Shown one piece after another: positions 57,712-64,000 of a DNA stretch of 64,000 bases. This stretch comes from Atherinomorus stipes. Taxonomy: Eukaryota; Chordata; Actinopteri; Atheriniformes; Atherinidae. The number at the start of each line of letters is the position of its first letter. Within the stretch, counting starts at the first letter, position 1. The translations under genes were made by a program, and so were the position numbers. The notes under the pieces are model-generated. The model was not told the origin of the DNA and searched no databases. It was given only the letters and a program-made list of their open reading frames with translations. The DNA lies in contig JALJCO010010208.1 in NCBI GenBank assembly GCA_023101725.1, positions 358,499 to 422,498 on the forward strand, in the 5' to 3' direction.

Positions 57712-60700
57712 AATTTCAGGAAGTGGCGGAGCTGTGCATAGAGCCCATTATAGCATTAAGCAACATTCTCACAGGCATGCCAGGAATGAGTTAACCGCCG
57801 TGTCATCTATTTCAAATCAGAATTACTGTCACTTTAGATGAAGCACTTGGGACTTGGTAATGAACTCCAATCAAGATACGATGAAATCAGTCAGTATTTT
57901 GAAGGATCATTTGCTGAAATATGCTATTTTTGTTTGAAATCACTGGCTTTTTTCTCTTGCATGAGATGGCAAATGTTGCTGGAATGTATGTGTGCCTTCT
58001 GTTCTTGTCCTCTTTAAGCCAACATTTATTTCATACGTAAAAGCTTTTTTCCTGTCCTCTCTACGACAATTCAACTTTGATCTCATGCATCTGCTGTTAC
58101 TACAGAAACGTTTTCAAACACCTTATACAAAACACTGGAAGCAGGAAAGTCAAAGAAAAAAAAGTTCATAAATTTGTCAAATAGAAATGCGGTTGGTGGT
58201 GCTTGTGTGTTTCAATAGTGTGGAAGTGAGAACATAAGTAATGGGAGATAATTGTAATTATTATTATGATATGAGGGCTAGCCCCATCGGGAGTAATAAA
58301 TAATCTGTGTTGATAGGTTAAACCTGCTACGTGGATTTTTAAGGAGCCCAGCCCATCTGCATGCACAAGTGGACACTTATAACTGGCATATAATTATGGA
58401 CCAAGGATATAGCAACCTTGCCTGGGAGTGTGTATGCTCAAATGATGCGAGACTTGTGAAAGTCAAACAGCTACTTATGAGTTGAAGATGCATGCCAGCT
58501 GACATGAAAAATCTGGTTTGTTGGCCTAAGGGCAGCAGAATGTTGATGGGGAAAGCTGGAGGCTTGTGATTACTCCCTGAAGCATGCAGTGCTCTGCATG
58601 ACGAGCTACCTCTGCATGACTCGGACATCATCAGTGACCTCTACACAATGGTCATACATTAGGACGACCTCTGTGAAGCTGAGAGACAGCAAAGGTGTAG
58701 AGAAAGTGTGAGGAGGGAGCGGCACCATAACAAGGGGATCAGTCAGTAAAGTGGACAGCTCTGTGCTCCATCCACCTCTGTGTATCCAATCAATTACTGT
58801 AATTTGTTCCAGCTGTACCCATGAGAGTAAACACTGAGTAAAAAGTATAACAACTAATGATGGTACTTGTCGCAATATTTTTTTTCTACTGCTCAATACT
58901 TGCTTAAATTTTCATCATTATTTTGTTGGCCTGGGCATTAACATTTGAGCTAAGAGAGATAAAAGTATCCTCAGAGAAAACATGCAGGCTTGTGTTAAAG
59001 TTATCAGTTGCACCGTGAATTCAATTTACTGTACAGCCTGTTGAAATGTCAATTACTGAATTAAACTTATCTGTATCCCCCCCCCCCCCCCTTTTTTTTT
59101 TAACACTCAATAACTTTTATTTCCTTAATTTTCAAGGGAAAACTCAGCTACATAACATAGGTTTTCATGGTAACTTTCTTGTGTCTTTTGCATCACAAAT
59201 ACTGTCCTAAATTTAAAAGAAAGGCTTTAAAATGAAAACACCCTCAAGAAATTCTGATATGTGTCTGGGCTTTTTAAAATTTTGAAACCTGTTGCTTCCA
59301 TTACTGGCCATCATGATAACTTTTATGAGCGCACACAGGGAACAAAATTCTAGCAAGAAGGTGCAGGGATGCAATCATAAATTACATCCCAAGAGATCAT
59401 TCTGGATGCCTTTTAGGTGACATACAGTTCCAATTTTAGTTCCATTTTTTTTTTTTTTACCTCAATCAGGTAACATAAAAGTCGACCTGAAATGTGACCT
59501 GTCCGTACAGACTGTGGACAATTCCACACAGATTGGATATGTATCTGATTTAGCACCACAAATCATATCCGACCTTGGCCGGATATGAAAAAAATGGCTT
59601 TGCGCCATTCAGACTGTCATTAAAAACATCCAATGTCACATATGGGAAAAAAATTGGAATTGCGTTTCAGTGTGAACATAGCTAAAGCCAGATGAAGTGC
59701 GACATGACCATTCAGACTGCAGCCACTTCAACACAGATCAGAGAAGTATCCGGTACAATATCACATTGTGGTCTGAATCAGTCTTGAAAATGTCAGATTC
59801 AGTGTGACTTGTACCCTTCACACTGTCAGAAACAAATCGGATATGGGTCACATTTGAGCAAAATAGATCAGATTCAGGTCACTTTTAACTGGAGTGTGAA
59901 CATAGCCTTAGAGAATTGATCAAGTATTATTTTTACAAGGTGACCCATGGGTCGCGTTAACTGAATATTTTCTGTTGTTGACCCTTTTTTTAAAAAACTG
60001 TGAAGGAAAATAATGAGAGCCGTCAGTCATTTTGACAGACCGCCTGACTACAGGGTGGTGAGAGAGAGCACAGAAATGAGCTATTGTCTCAACAGAGATC
60101 CTCTGTAATCCTTCTTTGGTCCAAACCAGAGCTACTCAGTCACGACACATAAATTGACTCCCATGCAGGCTGCAGCTAAGTTAACCTACGTCACAACTCT
60201 GAGTATGTTGACGGCTCTAGTTGCAACTACCTCCACAGCAACTACACACTGGCTGCTACTGCTTTCAGAATAGTTACTGGTAGTAAGCTAGTAGTAAATA
60301 CACAATGTTGCATCTTTCACAATGGCTTAGAAAACACGCTACTATATTAATGTTCACAAATGTTTTAAAGTTGGAAGTTTCAGGTCACAGCCAGTGTTCA
60401 CAGCCTGCAATCAGACTGTAACTTTGCACACGGGCTACCACTTAGGTTAATAATGTTCTCCTACTTGGAGAATGGTACTTTTGTTGTGTAGGCCAAACTG
60501 GGGAAAAAGTTTTCAGCATTAACTCTTAAAAGAAGCTGTTTCTCTTGCAGCTTTGAACATAATTCACCAAAAACCACTTTATCCTAATTTATTTAGTTTC
60601 AGACACTTTGTAAACTGTCTTCTTCCACCTGGTTGGAAAATGAGCATTTAATAGTCACCTATTTTATAAATTGTCAAGTTTTAGGAACTCCAAAGCAGCA

Positions 60701-60956
60701 AAAAACATTCTGGATGTGGCAGCATGTTACAGAAACCTTTGTGAAACATGCAGCATGTCATTCAGAAATTGATACCAGCCAGTGTCGCCAGTCTGACAGT
60801 AGCCGTGAACTGCGACCATGGCAGTGACTGCAAACACACACGAGGGAGGATGGAAAAATGTTCTGCAACATGTGTAAAAACAAACAAACAAAATATAATA
60901 TGAGTAATGGATGTGTTCCTCATATTCATGTACTTATTGATAAAAAATGTAAACAG
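57712..60956. other. Gene-free stretch with a MITE remnant at 59.5-59.9 kb
   Basis: C-run and T-run at 59079-59101. Between about 59467 and 59915 repeated CAGACTG, GGATATG and CAGTGTGAACATAGC words, ending GTGTGAACATAGCCTTA, are typical of a fish hAT-type MITE, but the left end is not clear. Elsewhere nothing recognisable. Confidence 0.45.
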
Positions 60957-61150
60957 GCTGCACGGTGGTGTGGTGGTTTGCACCGCAGCCCCACAGTAAG
61001 AAGGTCGCTAATTTGATTCCCGGCTAGGCAGGGGTTTGAATAATTCCAGTTGCCTTCCTGTGTGGAGTTTACATGTTTTCCCCGTGAATGTGTGGGTTCT
61101 CTCTGAGTACTCCGGCTTCCTCCCACCATCCAAATACATGCATGTTAGGT
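60957..61150 (+). mobile_element. tRNA-related SINE-like repeat
   Basis: GGCTGCACGGTGGTGTGGTGG followed about 30 bases later by a degenerate B-box-like stretch (TTTGATTCCC), then TGTGTGGAGTTTACATGTT and CTCCGGCTTCCTCCCACC. This order is that of a very common fish repeat with a tRNA-like head. It directly precedes the tail of the Rex1 copy. It is not a functional tRNA: it lacks a foldable acceptor stem. Confidence 0.6.
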
Positions 61151-61154
61151 AGGG

Positions 61155-64000
61155 CTGTAATGAAATGAAAATTAATGAAATGAAAAATACTTTATTCATC
61201 CCAGAAGGGAAATTCAGTATTGGAAAAGCTCACTCTGTTTTTTTTTTTTTTTCTTTTTTTTGAATAAACAAAAAAGTCAGTCAGTCTTGTTCTTTAGGGT
61301 GATGGCTGCTGCAGGAATGAATTTCTGTATCTCTCTGTTCTACAGCGAACCTGACGCAGCCTCCCACTAAACACACTGTTGATTCTTCACCGTGTTGTGG
61401 AGAGGATGGGAAGTGTCCTCCATCATCTTCATCAGCTTGTGCAGCATTCTTTTTTTTTTTTAACGATCAGCTCCAGCGGCTCCAAAGTTATCCCCAGCAC
61501 AGAACCAGCTTTCTTGATCAGCTTGTTTAGTTTCTTCAAGTCTCTGATTCTGATGCTGCTGCCCCAGCAGATGGCTGCAAAGCTAATTGCACTTTCCACA
61601 ACAGACTTGTAGAAGATCTGCAACATCTTGGTTCAGACATTGAATGATCTCAGCTTCCTTAAGAAGTAGAGTCTGCTCTGACCTTTCTTGTAGATGTAGT
61701 CAGTGTTGCATTTCCAGTCGAGTCTGTTGTCGAGCTGAATTCCAAGGTACTTGTAGTTCTCCACCACCTCCACCTCCTCTTCCAGGATGTAGACAGGACT
61801 ATGCTGCTTATTCTTGCACCTCCTGAAGTCAACAATCATCTCTTTAGTCTTGCTGGTATTTAAGATGAGCTGATTGTTACTGCACCATTTCACAAACTGA
61901 TTGACCAGTTCCCTGTACTCGGCTTCTTGTCCATCACTGATACACCCCACAACTGCAGAATCATCAGAATATTTCTGCAGATGATAGGACTCAGAGTTGT
62001 ACTGGAAGTCTGAGGTGTACAGTGTAAAGAGGAATGGTGAGAGTACAGTCCCTTGCGGTGCTCCAGTGCTGCTGACCACCATCTCAAACACACAACGTTT
62101 CAGTCTCACAAACTGTGGTCTGTTTGTTCGGTAGTCGTAAATCCAGGTGGTTGTGGAGGGATCCACCTATAAGTTATGGAGCTTCTGACATAGCAAAGCA
62201 AGCTGAATAGTATTAAATGTACTTGAAAAATGAAAGAACATGACCCTAAAAGTGCTGCCTGACTGGTCCAGATGAGAGTGGGCTCTCTGAAGCAGGAAGA
62301 TGATGGCGTCTTCAACCTCAAGCCCATTATGATATGCAAACTGTAATGGGTCCTGAAAGGTATTCACTTGCTTGTTGAGGTGAACCAGTAAGAGTCTCTC
62401 CAGGACTTTCATGATGTGAGATGTCAGGGCAACTGGTCTGTAGTCATTTGGTTCAGCTGGTTGTGGTTTTTTAGGGACAGGAACAAGACAGGATGTTTTC
62501 CACAGCACAGGAACTCTGTTCTGTCTCAGGCTGGTGTTCAAAAGGTGCTGGAGAACCGGACATAGTTGTTCTGAGCAGGTCTTGAGAACTCTGGGACTGA
62601 CACCATCTGGACCTGCAGCCTTGTTCCCGTTCAGTTTCTTTAGTTGTTTCTTGACCTGGTCACAGGAGACAGTCAGGCTGGAGGTGAAGGCAAAAGAGGT
62701 CTCAGGATGTCCTGATGTGGAGGGAGAGGAGGCTGTGTTCAGGTCCATGACTGAGCTGCAGGGTGACAGAGTGGAGGTGGGACAGGAAAGCTGTGGGCTC
62801 ATGGAGGGTATGTGGTGTGCTGGGTTGTCGGCAGGGGGGGAACTGAACCTATTGAAGAACATGATCAGTTCGTTAGCTCTGTCCAGACCTCCATCAGTCT
62901 GGTCCCCCTTTAACTTAAAACCAGTGATCTTCTTCATTCCCGACCACACATCCCTCACGTTGTTCTGCCGGAGCTGGCTCTCCAACTTCTTCCTGTAGAC
63001 CTTGTTGCACTTCTTAGTCTGTATTTTCAGTTGTTTTTGTGTGGTCTTCAATAACTCCCTGTCTCCATCCCTGAAAGCTTTCTTTTTGATGTTCAGCAGC
63101 TTTTTCAGGTCACTGGTGATCCAGGGTTTTTTATTGGGGAAGTACCTCACTGTTCTTGTTAGAACGATGTCCACACAGAAGTTTATGTAATCTGTCACAC
63201 ACTCAGTCATGGTGTTGATGTCATCTCCATGAGGTTCACAGAGGACATTCCAGTCTGTGGCCTCAAAGCACCCTCTCAGAGCATCTTCAGCCTCAGTAGA
63301 CCAGGTTTTAATCATCCTCCTAATGACTGGTTGCTGCTGAACGATGGGCTTGTAGGTGAAGGTGAGAAGAACGAGATTATAATCTGATCTTCCTAAAGGA
63401 GGCAGTGCTGAGGAGCTGTATGCATTCTTTGTATTTGCATAAAATAAGTCCAACATCTTATTTTCTCTGGTGGAGCAGCTGACAAACTGCTGGAAATTTG
63501 GCAACGTAGCAGAGAGGGAGACGTTGTTGAAGTCTCCAGAGATCGCCATGAATGAGTTTGGATGCTGTGTTTGTAGTTTAGCCACGACGGAGCTGATGAC
63601 ATCACAGGCTGTCTCTGGTGCGGTACCTGGTATTATATAAACCGCTACCAGAATAACACAGGCAAACTCTCTGGGTAAATAATATGGATGAAAACTCACA
63701 GCTAACAGTTCAATGTCTCTTGTGCAGATCTTCTCCTTGACAGTGATGTGTCCTGGATGGCACCAACGCTGATTGACCAGCACTGCAGTTCCGCCTCCCT
63801 TTAGCTTCCCGCTGAGCTGTTTATTTCGGTCTGCACGGACCGTCTTGAAGCCGTGTACAGACGCATTACAGTCCGGGATGTGTTCGTGCAGCCATGTCTC
63901 TGTGAAACACATGATACTGCATTCTCTGTACTCTTTCTTAGACCTTGTTAGCACTTCAAGCTCGCCCATCTTGTTAGCTAGTGATCTCACATTACCCATC
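61155..64000 (-). mobile_element. Rex1: Rex1 LINE, long copy running off the window
   Basis: Minus-strand non-LTR retrotransposon with endonuclease, linker, reverse transcriptase, C-terminal part and 3' tail. The 3' end (61160-61220) shows TTTATTCATCCCAGAAGGG on plus and an ATGAA-type microsatellite tail, like the copy at 27.1 kb. The frame is open at the window edge, so the 5' end lies beyond 64000. Confidence 0.93.
61370..63999 (-). pseudogene. Rex1 ORF2: Rex1 endonuclease/reverse transcriptase, nearly full but inactivated
   Basis: The 62167-63999 frame (610 residues to the edge) has an apurinic-type endonuclease: GNVRSLANKM (2-11), FTETWL (32-37, catalytic Glu), SGDFN (144-148), LDLFYANT (173-180) and GRSDYN (203-208). 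It continues with KKPWITSDLKKLLNIKK, NKAAGPDGVSPRVLK and NDYRPVALTSHIMKVLERL. The next frame parts are separated only by single in-frame stops: TAG at 62167-62169 (CAG in the other Rex1 copy) and TGA at 61633-61635 (TGC in the other copy). They hold STGAPQGTVLSPFLF, QKYSDDSAVVG and SRLYFLRKLRSF. Two catalytic residues are also changed: endonuclease His to Tyr (residue 207) and motif A Asp to His (residue 590). A T-run near 61450 shifts the C-terminal frame. The product would nick DNA and reverse-transcribe the element; this copy cannot. Confidence 0.93.

Noticed and set aside
60957..61030. A functional tRNA gene
   Set aside because: Only weak A/B-box-like sequence, no closing acceptor stem, and the context is that of a common SINE-like repeat.

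Overview
The window looks like gene-poor, repeat-rich nuclear DNA of a ray-finned (teleost) fish. The evidence is the mix of transposable elements: two Rex1-type and two Rex3-type LINEs, an L2 LINE, a Tc1 transposase remnant, a PIF/Harbinger (HARBI1-like) transposase remnant, several hAT and many TTAA-flanked non-autonomous DNA elements, and typical fish microsatellites. I find no host protein-coding gene, no RNA gene and no CRISPR array. Almost every open reading frame of 60-150 codons is chance or microsatellite. All recognisable coding sequence belongs to transposable elements, and every such gene is broken, truncated or catalytically altered.

Layout. 1-14 kb: AT-rich sequence carrying a hAT element (666-2342, perfect 8-bp target duplication), a GGGCCTCAT-ended element (4063-5248) and TTAA elements at 7041-8017, 9684-10258 and about 12197-13524, the last with a nested element. 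15.2-17.1 kb: a Tc1 transposase pseudogene on the minus strand, split by a TTAA element. 17.2-20.2 kb: two copies of one TTAA element facing each other across a CTTT microsatellite. 20.3-27.1 kb: nothing recognisable except a degraded G+C-rich repeat. 27.1-28.8 kb: a 5'-truncated Rex1 copy. 29.7-31.2 kb: a hAT element inside an older inverted repeat. 32.7-36.4 kb: abutting TTAA elements and a TAA-flanked element. 38.7-39.7 kb: a Helitron-like piece and a mariner-type MITE.

40.0-45.7 kb is a retroelement cluster on both strands: an L2 (minus) interrupted by a hAT MITE and fused at its 5' side to a Rex3 fragment, an AT microsatellite, an L2-like tail, then a second Rex3 copy (plus). 46.5-48.6 kb holds MITE fragments and two notable inverted repeats. 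49.7-54.0 kb is a Harbinger-related cluster: a TTAA element, a MITE with a MADF-like reading frame, and a transposase pseudogene keeping all three DDE codons. 57.6 kb has a 139-bp palindromic MITE. 61.0-64.0 kb holds a SINE-like repeat and a long Rex1 copy that runs off the window edge.

No new molecular system was found. The most interesting observations are the L2-Rex3 fusion, the mapped catalytic losses in Rex1 and Rex3, the Harbinger pseudogene with a probable 66-bp intron, the clustering and abutment of TTAA elements, and nested insertions whose empty sites can be read from paralogous copies in the same window.
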